DNA from: Bacillus sp. RAR_GA_16
Lineage (GTDB): Bacteria > Bacillota > Bacilli > Bacillales > Guptibacillaceae
Reading direction: 5' to 3'
Assembly: GCF_020165985.1 (NCBI RefSeq)
Contig: NZ_JAIUKZ010000015.1
Location: forward strand, 1-64,000
Length of the DNA: 64,000 nt
Part shown: piece after piece, positions 41,401-50,287 of the stretch
How the letters are laid out: the number at the start of each line of letters is the position of its first letter
Numbering within the stretch: the stretch's first letter is position 1
Notes under the pieces: generated by a model
Seen by the model: the letters and a program-made list of their open reading frames with translations, nothing else
Databases searched by the model: none
What the model was told of the DNA's origin: nothing
Program-made: the position numbers and the translations under genes

Positions 41401-42627
41401 ATGCCTTGTTGTTTTAAAAAAGTGACTCCAGGAACAATTATCGGTTTCACTTTATTAGGTGTATCTGAGACCGTCTATGTAAGAGTATTAAACGTCTCAA
41501 ATGGTTGCGTCAATGGCTTAGATGCTAATAGCGCTTTTGTGACGATCGATTGTTCCAAAGTAACGTCTATTCAATATACAAATGCCTTTCCTTCACCAAC
41601 ACCTCCTATTCCTCCACAACCGAGCCCTAACTGTGAGTGGGATGAATTTGTAGGAAATCCAGTTTATAACCCAGCCACTCGAGCTTACTATAATCGCGTT
41701 TTATATGATGGAATGAATTTCGCTGCTTCTGAAGTATATAAAATGTGGTATGACTTTGATGGAAATGGTGGAATTGCACTTGCCACGTCGCCAGACGGGA
41801 CAACCTGGACATTCCAAAGCAATATGATTGGGCTCGCTGCACGCCAGCGTCATTCTAAAGTACTCTACGATCCTGATGGATTCGGTATTGGCTCACCATA
41901 TAGAATATGGTATTGGGACTCGCAATACTTTCAAATTGATCCACTATTTCCAAGTGTTCTTCGCATGATAAGAACAGCAACTTCAACCGATGGGATTACA
42001 TGGACAAATGATCAAACATTAATTCAAGATACAACTTCTCCTCTTATTGTCCCGATTGCACTAGCACCAAACTACGAATCTGTAGGACCAGCAGATATTC
42101 TGTATTATCCTGATAACCCGGCTGTAGTCGATCCCGTAAATCCTTTTAATAACCGCTACGTGATGTATTATTCAATTGATAATGGAAGTGACGGCCAAAT
42201 CGCTCTTGCTGTATCTTCAGATGGCATCAGCTGGACACGTGTCGGTCCACTACCAGTTCTTGCGAAAGGAACAGCTGGAGAGTGGGATGATCGCTATGCT
42301 ACAGGACAAGCGTCAGTTTTACAGATATCTTCCAACGAATTTGTTATGTGGTACAGTGGCGGCAGGTTGGATACAAGCGAAGGAATCGGATGTGCTCGAT
42401 CAACAGATGGCATCAACTGGGTGAAGAGTCCACTTAATCCCGTTTTTAGCATTAATGATGGCGTTCCCTGGCGTTCAGGAAGAAATTACACTCCTTCTGT
42501 TCTTTATAGTCCGACTAAATTTGATGGGAATGGTGACGCTGTATTTTATAAGCTCTGGATGACTGGTGCACCAGCCGGTTCGACAAGCGACTTGAACATA
42601 GGCTATGCGACAAACAGCGTGACGTAA
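41401..42627 (+). CDS. beta-propeller protein with Cys-rich N-terminal domain, possible spore or surface protein
   Basis: A 408-residue protein with no signal peptide. Residues 1-65 (MPCCFKKVTPGT to SIQYTNAF) form a small domain with four cysteines; a Pro-rich linker PSPTPPIPPQPSP follows; residues 80-408 form repeated blades with SPDGTTWTF, STDGITWTN, SSDGISWTR and STDGINWVK, each after a YxMWY or YRIWY strand. This is the five-bladed fold of GH32/GH43-type enzymes, but I cannot place a catalytic triad with confidence. AAAGGAG lies 8 bases before the ATG at 41401. Upstream CATATTCTA (41363-41371) resembles the -10 of the late sporulation factor sigma-K, without a good -35. Confidence 0.65.
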   Translation: MPCCFKKVTPGTIIGFTLLGVSETVYVRVLNVSNGCVNGLDANSAFVTIDCSKVTSIQYTNAFPSPTPPIPPQPSPNCEWDEFVGNPVYNPATRAYYNRVLYDGMNFAASEVYKMWYDFDGNGGIALATSPDGTTWTFQSNMIGLAARQRHSKVLYDPDGFGIGSPYRIWYWDSQYFQIDPLFPSVLRMIRTATSTDGITWTNDQTLIQDTTSPLIVPIALAPNYESVGPADILYYPDNPAVVDPVNPFNNRYVMYYSIDNGSDGQIALAVSSDGISWTRVGPLPVLAKGTAGEWDDRYATGQASVLQISSNEFVMWYSGGRLDTSEGIGCARSTDGINWVKSPLNPVFSINDGVPWRSGRNYTPSVLYSPTKFDGNGDAVFYKLWMTGAPAGSTSDLNIGYATNSVT

Positions 42628-42749
42628 CGAACAAATAGCCACTTCTAGATTCACGCTCCATACGTCCATTTTATTACCTTGAAATTTTTTCTATTGATAG
42701 GGAATGATGATAGAAATGTCTAATACCTATTAGATAGGAGTGTGATGAA

Positions 42750-43220
42750 ATGACAGAGAAAGATTGGCTAACACACGCGATTCAATTAGCATCTAAAAGC
42801 GTGACAGATTATCATGGCGGGCCATTTGGTGCCATCGTTGTAAAAGATGGCGTAGTGATTGGCGAAGGCTTTAATCAAGTGACAAGCGATCATGACCCCA
42901 CTGCCCATGCAGAAGTTGTCGCCATTCGGAATGCCTGCCAAAAGCTCGGCACACATCAACTTGACGGATGCATCATTTACGCAAGCTGTGAACCTTGCCC
43001 GATGTGCCTCGGTGCGATTTACTGGTCACGTCCTGATCGCGTTTACTTCGCTGCTTCAAGGCATGAAGCAGCCGATGCGGGGTTTGACGATGCAGTCATC
43101 TATGAAGAAATTGAGAAAAAACCTGAACAAAGAAAGATTCCCTTTCATCATATTGAAATGGAAGAAAAGAACGAGCCTTTTCAAAACTGGCACAAACATG
43201 GAGAACGTGTAGAATACTAA
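42750..43220 (+). CDS. guaD: guanine deaminase
   Basis: A 156-residue CMP/dCMP deaminase-fold enzyme matching Bacillus subtilis GuaD in length and in its domain-swapped C-terminal tail. It converts guanine to xanthine in purine salvage. The zinc site is HAE (DPTAHAEVVAIR near residue 50) and PCPMC (YASCEPCPMCLGAIYW near 80). The distinguishing C-terminal FHHIEMEE and FQNWHKH region is present. It is preceded by a good RBS and followed by a terminator. Alone, with no purine operon adjacent. Confidence 0.93.
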   Translation: MTEKDWLTHAIQLASKSVTDYHGGPFGAIVVKDGVVIGEGFNQVTSDHDPTAHAEVVAIRNACQKLGTHQLDGCIIYASCEPCPMCLGAIYWSRPDRVYFAASRHEAADAGFDDAVIYEEIEKKPEQRKIPFHHIEMEEKNEPFQNWHKHGERVEY

Positions 43221-43252
43221 AGAAGGATGTGCCTTGTGCACATCCTTCTTTC
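43221..43252. terminator. bidirectional terminator
   Basis: AGAAGGATGTG pairs with CACATCCTTCTT, between the convergent guaD and cyanophycinase genes. Confidence 0.85.
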
Positions 43253-43265
43253 CATATCCTCACGA

Positions 43266-44594
43266 CTAGAATTTTTCCATTTTCTTTTCGTTTACTTTAT
43301 CCACCTTTAATTTGATCTCCATAGGAATGATATCTAGCGAAACGTTAATCGCTGCGTACGATTCTACGCCATCGATCTTTCCCCAGTATCCTCTTGTTTG
43401 ATCCACTTCCGAGAAGACTAATTTAAACCCTTCTCCTTTTTTCTCGTCGGTCAGTTCATAGGCTAGACCTACCGCTTCATCAGAATCACTATCAACCAAA
43501 TCATACGTCAAAACTTGCTTAAGCGCGTCTTCTCCAAAAACCCCTGTATTTGTCGTGCTCTCAGGATAATAAGGCTGTTCTATAAGTGGTTTGTCTTCAG
43601 TGATCTGATAGGTTTTCGAATCCCAGAAATAAAGATCTCCCTTTTCAATATAGCTAATGGTGACATCTTTCATTGCTGTCGGATATTCTTTCGTTTTCTT
43701 TGCATTTGAAAGATCAACGATCACAAGTCCGCTTTCCCCAATGACTTCGATTGATTGATTGTCATTATGCACAATCATCGCACTATTCTCATCTATGCCA
43801 TATCCCATTTCATTACCAGCATCCCATGCCCCAACGATGAGTCTACCAAAACGCCCACGCTTTACAAAATGCTGATCAACCATGCCTGCTTCAAAAAAAC
43901 CTAGACCATCCGTAAGGAAGACGCGATTGTCTTCTGCATCCCCGTAATTGTCTTCATTTGTAACACCTTGATTTAACGCACCAATACTCGTCCCTGCACC
44001 GATCATCGGATCACTCATAACGGCTGCACCAGCACTAGACCCTCCTAGAACGGCCCCGTTTGAATAATTTTCACGAATGGATGCCAATACTGGCGTATCC
44101 TTGCCGTTAGCTAAAAGCGTATCCGTGTAATCCAACTGATTGCCGCCAACAAACCAGATTGCATCATACTTTTTCACTTGTTCGGCAAGTTTTTCATCAT
44201 TCGCCCCATCTTTCCACTTCGCTTCATCCTCTTCTGTTGACGGATCGTCGCTTACGGCAATCGGCAGGATCTCAATGTTCTCCTCATCTGCACCGTAGCG
44301 AATAAAATCTTCCTTGTAAGAAGTTGCGCTTTGGACCGGTGTTGCACTTGCAGTTGGCATGATCCCGATCTTTACTTCTTCTTTTGGTTTGTTTCGATAA
44401 TCCATTGCTAATGATAGAAACGCGTCATACACTTCTGCATTATCTGGACTTAGGGCTCCCCCTACGATAACGAGAGACCCTTTTTCCTGTTTATCCGCTG
44501 CATTTGTTTCGACGTCCATTTCCTGAGTAATGAGCACCGTACCTAACAAAAGCACAGTAAACAAACCTAGCGCACTTTTCCATTTCCCCATCAT
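43266..44594 (-). CDS. secreted cyanophycinase-like S51 peptidase
   Basis: A 442-residue exported protein of the cyanophycinase/peptidase S51 family. A signal segment ALGLFTVLLLGTVLI follows a short basic start. The serine nucleophile lies in VLGGSSAGAAVMS near residue 190; SLVIVGGALSPDN at about 40 and GAGTSIGALNQG and a conserved DGLGF-EAGMVDQHF block match the family. Extracellular enzymes of this kind split the multi-L-arginyl-poly-aspartate polymer into beta-Asp-Arg dipeptides. A C-terminal tail of about 100 residues is extra compared with cytoplasmic CphB. AAGGGAG lies 5 bases before the ATG at 44594. Confidence 0.88.
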   Translation of the reverse strand: MMGKWKSALGLFTVLLLGTVLITQEMDVETNAADKQEKGSLVIVGGALSPDNAEVYDAFLSLAMDYRNKPKEEVKIGIMPTASATPVQSATSYKEDFIRYGADEENIEILPIAVSDDPSTEEDEAKWKDGANDEKLAEQVKKYDAIWFVGGNQLDYTDTLLANGKDTPVLASIRENYSNGAVLGGSSAGAAVMSDPMIGAGTSIGALNQGVTNEDNYGDAEDNRVFLTDGLGFFEAGMVDQHFVKRGRFGRLIVGAWDAGNEMGYGIDENSAMIVHNDNQSIEVIGESGLVIVDLSNAKKTKEYPTAMKDVTISYIEKGDLYFWDSKTYQITEDKPLIEQPYYPESTTNTGVFGEDALKQVLTYDLVDSDSDEAVGLAYELTDEKKGEGFKLVFSEVDQTRGYWGKIDGVESYAAINVSLDIIPMEIKLKVDKVNEKKMEKF

Positions 44595-44717
44595 TTCCAC
44601 TCCCTTCATCATCATTGTCAAACTATTATGCAAGTTCCGTTCCAACTGACAAATGGCTGTAATAGAAGGAATGAGCATTTGAATCAGTTCTTTATTGGTT
44701 GTATTAGAAACCAATAA

Positions 44718-44762
44718 AAACCTAAAAACGCATTCCCAACAGGAAAATGCGTTTTTAGGTTT
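44718..44762 (-). terminator. terminator after the lipoprotein operon
   Basis: A 17-bp perfect stem (AAACCTAAAAACGCATT and its complement) with a T-rich tail on the minus strand, beyond the gene ending at 44796. Confidence 0.85.
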
Positions 44763-44795
44763 GACTACGATCCGCTATTCTCTTTCCGTTTTATT

Positions 44796-45314
44796 TCAAC
44801 CTAATTCCTCCACGACTTCTTCAGTCCCATCTTCCATTACCATTTTGACGTCCACTTCTTTTTTATCACTTACCGCATACCAAAATCTCTTGCCCTCACT
44901 CACATTAATAATTTTGGCTTTTTCTCTTCCTGCGTATACTTCTTTCACCGCATCATCCTGTATCGTCCCAGAATAAATGTAAGGCTCTGAATTCATTGAA
45001 GACCAATGCACCGGATCATCCCACGCTGCACCTCTCGTTTGTCTCCATTCCCATTGATCATTTTCTTTCTCAAAGTAAGCAATGAAGATGCGTTCCTCTT
45101 GAAATTGACTCTCCATAAAGATGGCGATCGCATCGTTTGGATGAACAACGTCCTGTTCATGATGGATAAGAGAATAGGAATCATTTGCATCATCCGTTTG
45201 TGCTTTGTTTTCTTCCATCTTTTTATGAAAATAGTCTTCAAAAGTCTCTGGTTCCGAACATCCTACTAATAAAGATAAACCTATTGTGATTACTAGAAAT
45301 AACTTCTTACGCAT
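44796..45314 (-). CDS. hypothetical lipoprotein
   Basis: A 172-residue predicted lipoprotein: signal KKLFLVITIGLSLLVGC with lipobox LVGC (Cys19), then a mature domain with alternating strands (IFMESQFQEERIFIAYFEKEN). Function unknown. GGGGGAGG directly precedes the ATG at 45314; the frame is open upstream but without an RBS. It follows the DUF3267 gene by 13 bases, so the three small genes from 46077 to 44796 may form one operon. Confidence 0.7.
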   Translation of the reverse strand: MRKKLFLVITIGLSLLVGCSEPETFEDYFHKKMEENKAQTDDANDSYSLIHHEQDVVHPNDAIAIFMESQFQEERIFIAYFEKENDQWEWRQTRGAAWDDPVHWSSMNSEPYIYSGTIQDDAVKEVYAGREKAKIINVSEGKRFWYAVSDKKEVDVKMVMEDGTEEVVEELG

Positions 45315-45327
45315 CTTCCTCCCCCTT

Positions 45328-45876
45328 TTATTTGTGGTAAAGATGTAGAGAATGACCATCGTCCTGAATGCCACATGTACCCGGAAGTTCTTTTACGATC
45401 ATGACTGCCTGCAAATCCCCTCTTGAAGCATAAAGGTTTAGGACCCACACAAAGATCCCAAACCATAATCCTATTCCAGGTATGAAAAAGCTTAGGACAA
45501 GAGCACTAACTCCCAGAACGAACATTGGGGCAAGTGTAATGATAAGATACGCCTTTCTATTAAAAATCGCTTCACTTTTCGCATAAATAAACGGGCCGCT
45601 TATCCCGTAAGTAGCCCTTATGCCACTATAATAGTTCATACACATCCCATGAATTAGCTCATGTAGAGCGATATAAACAAGAATGATGATTAAAAAAGCA
45701 AGGAGTAACGCAGGCTTCTGTTTAATGAAATGGAACAAGTTGGTGATCGAAACAAAGTATTGCCCTACTAAAATACTAATAAGACTAAGACTTACTATCG
45801 TTACATTGAGCATTCTAGGTATTTTCATTTCTTCCCAAACGAGCGTCTGAACGTCTCTTTTATCAGATTGAATCAA
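45328..45876 (-). CDS. DUF3267 membrane protein, putative zinc metalloprotease fold
   Basis: A 182-residue membrane protein of the DUF3267 type, related to YdhF/YhfC-like site-2-protease folds. Four hydrophobic segments are visible. The helix YIALHELIHGMCMNYYSG has HExxH, the zinc-binding motif of membrane proteases, near residue 73, followed by ISGPFIYAKSEAIFNRKAYLIITLAPM. Substrate unknown. The gene sits between a small two-helix protein and a lipoprotein on the same strand. Confidence 0.75.
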   Translation of the reverse strand: MIQSDKRDVQTLVWEEMKIPRMLNVTIVSLSLISILVGQYFVSITNLFHFIKQKPALLLAFLIIILVYIALHELIHGMCMNYYSGIRATYGISGPFIYAKSEAIFNRKAYLIITLAPMFVLGVSALVLSFFIPGIGLWFGIFVWVLNLYASRGDLQAVMIVKELPGTCGIQDDGHSLHLYHK

Positions 45877-45900
45877 ATCTTTACTCCTTTAAAGCCAATT

Positions 45901-46077
45901 TTATGATTTGGATTTAACCGTTGGAATAATAGAAATTCCAATCGTTACGCCTATGCATAGTCCAATGACTAGACCTAAGATAAGATCGTCTACAATTGGA
46001 GTGAAGATAAAATAGCCTATGGTTACGCCTATTGCAGTGAATAAAACCATCGTGATTATTTTCAGATCTATTCCCAT
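45901..46077 (-). CDS. small two-helix membrane protein
   Basis: A 58-residue protein read on the minus strand with AAAAGGAG 8 bases before the ATG. It has two hydrophobic segments (LKIITMVLFTAIGVTIGYFIF and LILGLVIGLCIGVTIGISII) and a short basic tail. Such proteins often stabilise transporters or proteases. The gene lies 24 bases before the DUF3267 gene and is probably co-transcribed. Confidence 0.65.
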   Translation of the reverse strand: MGIDLKIITMVLFTAIGVTIGYFIFTPIVDDLILGLVIGLCIGVTIGISIIPTVKSKS

Positions 46078-46167
46078 TGATCGCGCTCCTTTTCATCTCG
46101 ATCTCCTATAAATGACTGATTCTTTATCTATAGCTACGATTTTCATAAAAAAAGGTTTCATTCTCGA

Positions 46168-46581
46168 CTACGATTGGTTAATCACAATAGAAAGCTTATA
46201 ATTCACGTGGACATTTAACTGAACAAGAAACGCGTCCAATTCCTTATTGGATGGAAAACGGCATTCTAGTAAGTAACAGCCATCGCCACTAACTTTATAG
46301 TTATTAAGCACATATTCGCCTTCCACCTCCAGAAAAGAAAGATAAGGTTGATGATGAATATTTCGGGTGTAAATGTTTATAAAACAGTGAACGGAGTATC
46401 CGATTTTTTGCTTATTAACCTTAATTGTATAGCCTTCTAAGATTCCTTCATCTTCTAAACGAGCGACTCGTGATGAAGCTGCCTGACCTGTTAAGTGCAC
46501 CTTTTCACCTAGCTCCTTCATCGTCATTCGTCCATTGTTCGTTAGCTCTTCAATGATTTTCTGATCTGTTTTATCCAACAT
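46168..46581 (-). CDS. Lrp/AsnC-family transcriptional regulator
   Basis: A 137-residue Lrp-type regulator. The N-terminal helix-turn-helix reads LDKTDQKIIEELTNNGRMTMKELGEKVHLTGQAASSRVARLEDEGIL; the C-terminal RAM domain would bind an amino acid or similar effector. It is divergent from an MBL-fold hydrolase gene across a 119-base gap and probably controls that gene and itself. Confidence 0.88.
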   Translation of the reverse strand: MLDKTDQKIIEELTNNGRMTMKELGEKVHLTGQAASSRVARLEDEGILEGYTIKVNKQKIGYSVHCFINIYTRNIHHQPYLSFLEVEGEYVLNNYKVSGDGCYLLECRFPSNKELDAFLVQLNVHVNYKLSIVINQS

Positions 46582-46700
46582 GGGACCATTTCCTTTTACT
46601 TATCAAGCATTATCCCGACAACACTTGATTTTATCTCTGTATGCCTTCTTAGCATTTATATTATCCTATAGAAGAATCAGATCAAAGGGAGGAACACATA

Positions 46701-47459
46701 ATGAAGATTCATTTTATTCGTAACGCGACACTCATTCTTGAATATGCCGATAAGAAGTTTTTAATCGATCCATTTTTATCTGAGAAAGGAGCGATGCCCC
46801 CTTTCCCAAATACCGCAAACCAACATCTCTCCAACCCGACTGTTGGGCTTTCAACGTCAATCAATGAAATAATCGATGTAGACGCAGTGATCGTTACTCA
46901 TCTTCACCCTGATCACTTCGATGAAAAAGCCAAAAAGGTGCTTCCAAAAGAGATCACCATTTTTGCACAAAACGAAGAAGATGTCGAAGTAATAAAAGGA
47001 GAAGGTTTTCAAAATGTCGTTTCACTTGAGAAACAATCCTCCTTGGCAGACATCACATTATCTCGGACAGAAGGAAAGCACGGAGAAGGTGAGATTTTAA
47101 AACAGACGGGCAAAGTTTCGGGTGTCGTCTTTTCTCATTCACAAGAAAAAACAATCTATATCGCTGGGGATACGCTCTTCAATAAGGATGTCCAGGAAGC
47201 GATCCAAAAGCATCATCCTGAAATTATTGTGGTGAACGCTGGAGCTGCTCAATTTCTTGAGGGCGGTCCAATTACGATGACAAAAGAAAATGTCGTACAA
47301 ACTCATCAAGAGGCACCAAATGCGACGATTGTAGCCGTTCATATGGAATCACTCAACCACTGTCTATTAACACTAGAGGAATTAAAACAGTTTATCGAAG
47401 AGAAAAAGCTATCGACTAAAGTTCTTATTCCAAACGATAATCAAACCCTCTCATTCTAA
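46701..47459 (+). CDS. metallo-beta-lactamase-fold metal-dependent hydrolase
   Basis: A 252-residue hydrolase of the UlaG/YtkL-like beta-lactamase fold. The metal site is VTHLHPDHFDEKA near residue 66, with IAGDTLFN near 153 and a C-terminal VAVHMESLNHC. Acts in the cytoplasm on an unknown substrate. GGGAGG lies 7 bases before the ATG. The divergent Lrp-type gene suggests that an amino-acid-related ligand induces it. Confidence 0.86.
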   Translation: MKIHFIRNATLILEYADKKFLIDPFLSEKGAMPPFPNTANQHLSNPTVGLSTSINEIIDVDAVIVTHLHPDHFDEKAKKVLPKEITIFAQNEEDVEVIKGEGFQNVVSLEKQSSLADITLSRTEGKHGEGEILKQTGKVSGVVFSHSQEKTIYIAGDTLFNKDVQEAIQKHHPEIIVVNAGAAQFLEGGPITMTKENVVQTHQEAPNATIVAVHMESLNHCLLTLEELKQFIEEKKLSTKVLIPNDNQTLSF

Positions 47460-47566
47460 AGCTGCGTTATATTTACAATCTGATACTCTTTTATTACAAT
47501 TCATAATCCCCTCCTCCTCTTCATAAGCATAGAGGTGTACCAAATTTCGCGAAGGAGGGGATTGAG

Positions 47567-47848
47567 ATGTCGGAGAAGAATTCAACAAAAGAAGAGAATA
47601 TCATCAAGAAGACATCAAAAAGCGCAAGTGAGCTTGTGAATAAATCCGCTGACACTGCGAACGACATTGTCAAGTCTGTTAGCGGAGAAGGCGGCCTTGT
47701 TGGTAAAGCTGCTGATGCTTCAACGGACTTTGTGAAAAATGTTAGTAAAACCGGAAATAAAGTGGTTGGAAAATCTGTGGACACCGCTTCGAATGTATTT
47801 AAAGGTGCGTCTCATAAAGTATTTGGAAAGAAAAAAGAGAAAGAATAA
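47567..47848 (+). CDS. small repeat protein, amphipathic 11-mer type
   Basis: A 93-residue hydrophilic protein with no Cys, Trp or Tyr. Its middle is built of near-repeats of about 22-26 residues: NKSADTANDIVKSVS, KAADASTDFVKNVSK and KSVDTASNVFKGASH. The pattern (small residues every 3-4 positions, Lys at helix edges) is that of LEA-like or membrane-surface amphipathic helices, which suits stress protection, but that is inference. GAAGGAGGGGATTGAG precedes the ATG and a strong terminator follows. Confidence 0.75.
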   Translation: MSEKNSTKEENIIKKTSKSASELVNKSADTANDIVKSVSGEGGLVGKAADASTDFVKNVSKTGNKVVGKSVDTASNVFKGASHKVFGKKKEKE

Positions 47849-47855
47849 CCCTATA

Positions 47856-47893
47856 AAAAAAAGACTCCGACATGAGATCGGAGTCTTTTTTTT
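47856..47893. terminator. bidirectional terminator
   Basis: AAAAAAAGACTCCGA pairs with TCGGAGTCTTTTTTT; it serves the convergent repeat-protein and alcohol-dehydrogenase-type genes. Confidence 0.92.
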
Positions 47894-47896
47894 ATT

Positions 47897-48880
47897 CTAT
47901 TCGGTTACTTTTGCGACAATTTTACCCTTCACATGACGCTTTGAAAGCTCTTCAAGCGTTTGTGGCACTTCTTGTAGTGAAATCACGCGCTCAAGTAGTG
48001 GGGACACTTTCTTTTCTGCCACTAAAGCGAGGAATTCATCTCCCATCTTAGCTAAATCACGCTCTGCCACTTCATCGTTATGATGATGAATCGCATTGAG
48101 AGCAATTTCGTGATAAGAAATAACTTTTGTGAATGGTTTAATACGTGTATAATCCGGTGTTCCGGCGATATGAGCAATGTGCCCATTATACGCAATCATA
48201 TCAAGGGATTCCGTAGCATTTTCTTTGCTGACCGTATCAAGTACAGCATCAACCCCACGTCCATTTGTGATTTCCAATACTCGTTCTTTCACATTTTCCT
48301 CTGAATAATCAATCACATAATCAGCACCAAGTGATGATACATAGTCATGATTGCGAGCAGAAGCAGTCGAAATCACGGTTTTTCCTGCATTCTTTGCGAG
48401 TTGGATCCCAAATCCGCCGACACCTCCAGCACCACCATGAATCAATATCGTTTCAATTGAATCCATTGGAAGTTTACGGAATAGGGCCTGGTAAGCCGTA
48501 TATCCTGCAGTTGGAAGTGCTGCAGCTTCTTCAAATGAAAGTGAATCAGGAATTTGTGAGATGGTATGAGCTGTTGTGACAGCGTACTCTGCATAGCCAC
48601 CTTTTTTATTGAAATCGCCATGATACACCACACGATCACCGATTTCCCATCCGGTTACGCCTTCCCCAATTTCATGAACTGTTCCGGCAACATCAAGTCC
48701 AAGAATATGAGGATAAGTCCAATTCGGATTTCCGTTCGTCGCTGTTTTGTAGTCAACAGGGTTCAGTCCTGCTGCATGAACCTTCACCACCACTCCCCCT
48801 TTTTTAGGAGTAGGTGTTGGTATTTCTTCTACCTTCATTTCTTTCCATTGATTTTTATCTTTTAGCACTAATGCTTTCAT
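47897..48880 (-). CDS. zinc-independent alcohol dehydrogenase/quinone oxidoreductase family (MDR)
   Basis: A 327-residue medium-chain dehydrogenase/reductase of the NADPH:quinone reductase-like group. Nucleotide-binding loop IHGGAGGVGGFGIQLAKNAG near residue 150 and AAGLNPVDYKTATNG near 40 are visible; the catalytic-zinc cysteines of true alcohol dehydrogenases are absent. It probably reduces quinones or enals. AGGTG lies 6 bases before the ATG at 48880. It lies behind a DJ-1-type gene, so the pair may be a carbonyl-stress unit. Confidence 0.86.
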   Translation of the reverse strand: MKALVLKDKNQWKEMKVEEIPTPTPKKGGVVVKVHAAGLNPVDYKTATNGNPNWTYPHILGLDVAGTVHEIGEGVTGWEIGDRVVYHGDFNKKGGYAEYAVTTAHTISQIPDSLSFEEAAALPTAGYTAYQALFRKLPMDSIETILIHGGAGGVGGFGIQLAKNAGKTVISTASARNHDYVSSLGADYVIDYSEENVKERVLEITNGRGVDAVLDTVSKENATESLDMIAYNGHIAHIAGTPDYTRIKPFTKVISYHEIALNAIHHHNDEVAERDLAKMGDEFLALVAEKKVSPLLERVISLQEVPQTLEELSKRHVKGKIVAKVTE

Positions 48881-48907
48881 ATCATTCACCTTTCTACCTT
48901 TGAAACT

Positions 48908-49573
48908 TTAGCTCAGCTTATTTAACACTTCTTTGGCCACACTTATTGTCGATTGAGGATTTTGTCCTGTAATTAAGTGACCATCAACCTCAACATGATC
49001 GGTCCAATTTGGCTTTGTTACAAAATCAGCACCAAGTTCACGAAGTCGAGATTCAAGCAAGAAAGGCATAAACTGATCGAGTGTTGTCTCTCTTTCTTCC
49101 TCATCTGTGAACGCAGTAATGGTTTTGCCAGACACAAGCGGTGTTCCATCTGAGAGTGTTACGCCAACAAGCCCAGCCGGACCGTGGCAAACAGAAGCAA
49201 CAATTTTGTTGGACTCATAAAATTCACGAATCAAGTGCTGAAGTTTATCATTCTCTGGCAAATCAAACATCGTTCCATGACCACCAGGCATAAAGATCGC
49301 ATCAAATGTCATTGCACCAACAATCTTTTCTAGCTTTTCTGTATCTTCAAGGTATTTCGCCGTATCGAGAATTTCCTTAGGCGTTTCTCCACCTTCAAGA
49401 CTCCGCTCATCTACTGGTACTTTTCCCCCGAGTGGGCTTGCTACTGTCATTTGATAGCCGCGCTTTTCAAATTCAATATACGCTTCTCCAAATTCAGACA
49501 ACCAGAGACCTGTTTTATGTCCTTCTTTCATTGTATCGGCGGTTGTGACAACCATTAATATTCGTTTACTCAT
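48908..49573 (-). CDS. DJ-1/PfpI family protein, Hsp31-like
   Basis: A 221-residue protein of the type 1 glutamine amidotransferase-like DJ-1/PfpI superfamily, Hsp31/glyoxalase III branch. The nucleophile Cys is in VASVCHGPAGLVGV, with the preceding FMPGGHGTMFDLP and a Glu near the N-terminus (LSEFGEAYIEFEKRG). Members degrade methylglyoxal or repair glycated proteins. It precedes the quinone-reductase-type gene by 27 bases, so both are probably one transcript. Confidence 0.88.
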   Translation of the reverse strand: MSKRILMVVTTADTMKEGHKTGLWLSEFGEAYIEFEKRGYQMTVASPLGGKVPVDERSLEGGETPKEILDTAKYLEDTEKLEKIVGAMTFDAIFMPGGHGTMFDLPENDKLQHLIREFYESNKIVASVCHGPAGLVGVTLSDGTPLVSGKTITAFTDEEERETTLDQFMPFLLESRLRELGADFVTKPNWTDHVEVDGHLITGQNPQSTISVAKEVLNKLS

Positions 49574-49728
49574 GACTGAACCTCCTACTGTATCATTGAT
49601 TATTACAGTTAAAATATTAATTCGTTCTTATGGAGAAATCAAACAAAATGACTTTTCCAATAAACTTACATAAAACGCCTTTAGAATTGGAAGGTTAATC
49701 AACAAAAAAGAAAGAAGGGATGAGTACG

Positions 49729-50247
49729 ATGAAAAAAGCAGTTTTGATTGCGATCATCAGCTTTATTTTTTTCAACTTTCAACATGTTCAAGTGAATGCA
49801 GAAGCACTCCCAGAGAACTACGGAGCAAAAGGCGCGCTACAAGACTCCTCCATTTCATTAAAGGAAGCCTTAACTTATGCCATACAGGATGAATATCTGG
49901 CGCAAGCGAGATACGATGCGATTATGAAAGAGTTTGGCGAGATCAGGCCATTTTCTCAAATAAAAATCGCCGAACAAAGGCACATCACTGCCCTTCTTCC
50001 CTTATTTACAAGGTACAACATTAGCGTTCCAGAAGATAATGCTAGTCAGTATACAACGACACCAAAAACGCTAAAAGAAGCGTTTGAAGCTGGCGTACAA
50101 GGGGAGATTGATAACATTGCGATGTACCAAAAGTTAGCCGATTTACCTGACCTGCCGCAGGATGTTCGAACCGTTATGGTCAGGCTTGGAGATGCTTCGA
50201 AAAACCACCTTGCTGCGTTTAAAAAAGGGTTAAGTCAGTATCAATAA
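49729..50247 (+). CDS. secreted DUF2202 ferritin-like protein
   Basis: A 172-residue exported protein with a signal peptide ending near VQVNAEA. The mature part is a ferritin-like helical bundle of the DUF2202 family: LTYAIQDEYLAQARYDAIMKEFGE, a second IAEQRHITALLPLF helix and EAGVQGEIDNIAMYQKL carry the Glu/His metal ligands. The metal and role are unknown. GAAGGG lies 9 bases before the ATG at 49729. A terminator follows. Confidence 0.8.
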   Translation: MKKAVLIAIISFIFFNFQHVQVNAEALPENYGAKGALQDSSISLKEALTYAIQDEYLAQARYDAIMKEFGEIRPFSQIKIAEQRHITALLPLFTRYNISVPEDNASQYTTTPKTLKEAFEAGVQGEIDNIAMYQKLADLPDLPQDVRTVMVRLGDASKNHLAAFKKGLSQYQ

Positions 50248-50249
50248 GG

Positions 50250-50283
50250 AAAAAAGCTCCCCGCCACTTGACGGGGAGCTTTC
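50250..50283. terminator. bidirectional terminator
   Basis: AAAAGCTCCCCG pairs with CGGGGAGCTTT around an 8-base loop, between the convergent DUF2202 and iadA genes. Confidence 0.85.
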
Positions 50284-50287
50284 GCTT

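Noticed and set aside
45914-46096. 60-residue minus-strand frame with many Arg, Asn, His and Ser
   Set aside because: It is out of frame with the 58-residue membrane protein at 45901-46077, which has a good RBS and normal composition; the other frame has neither.
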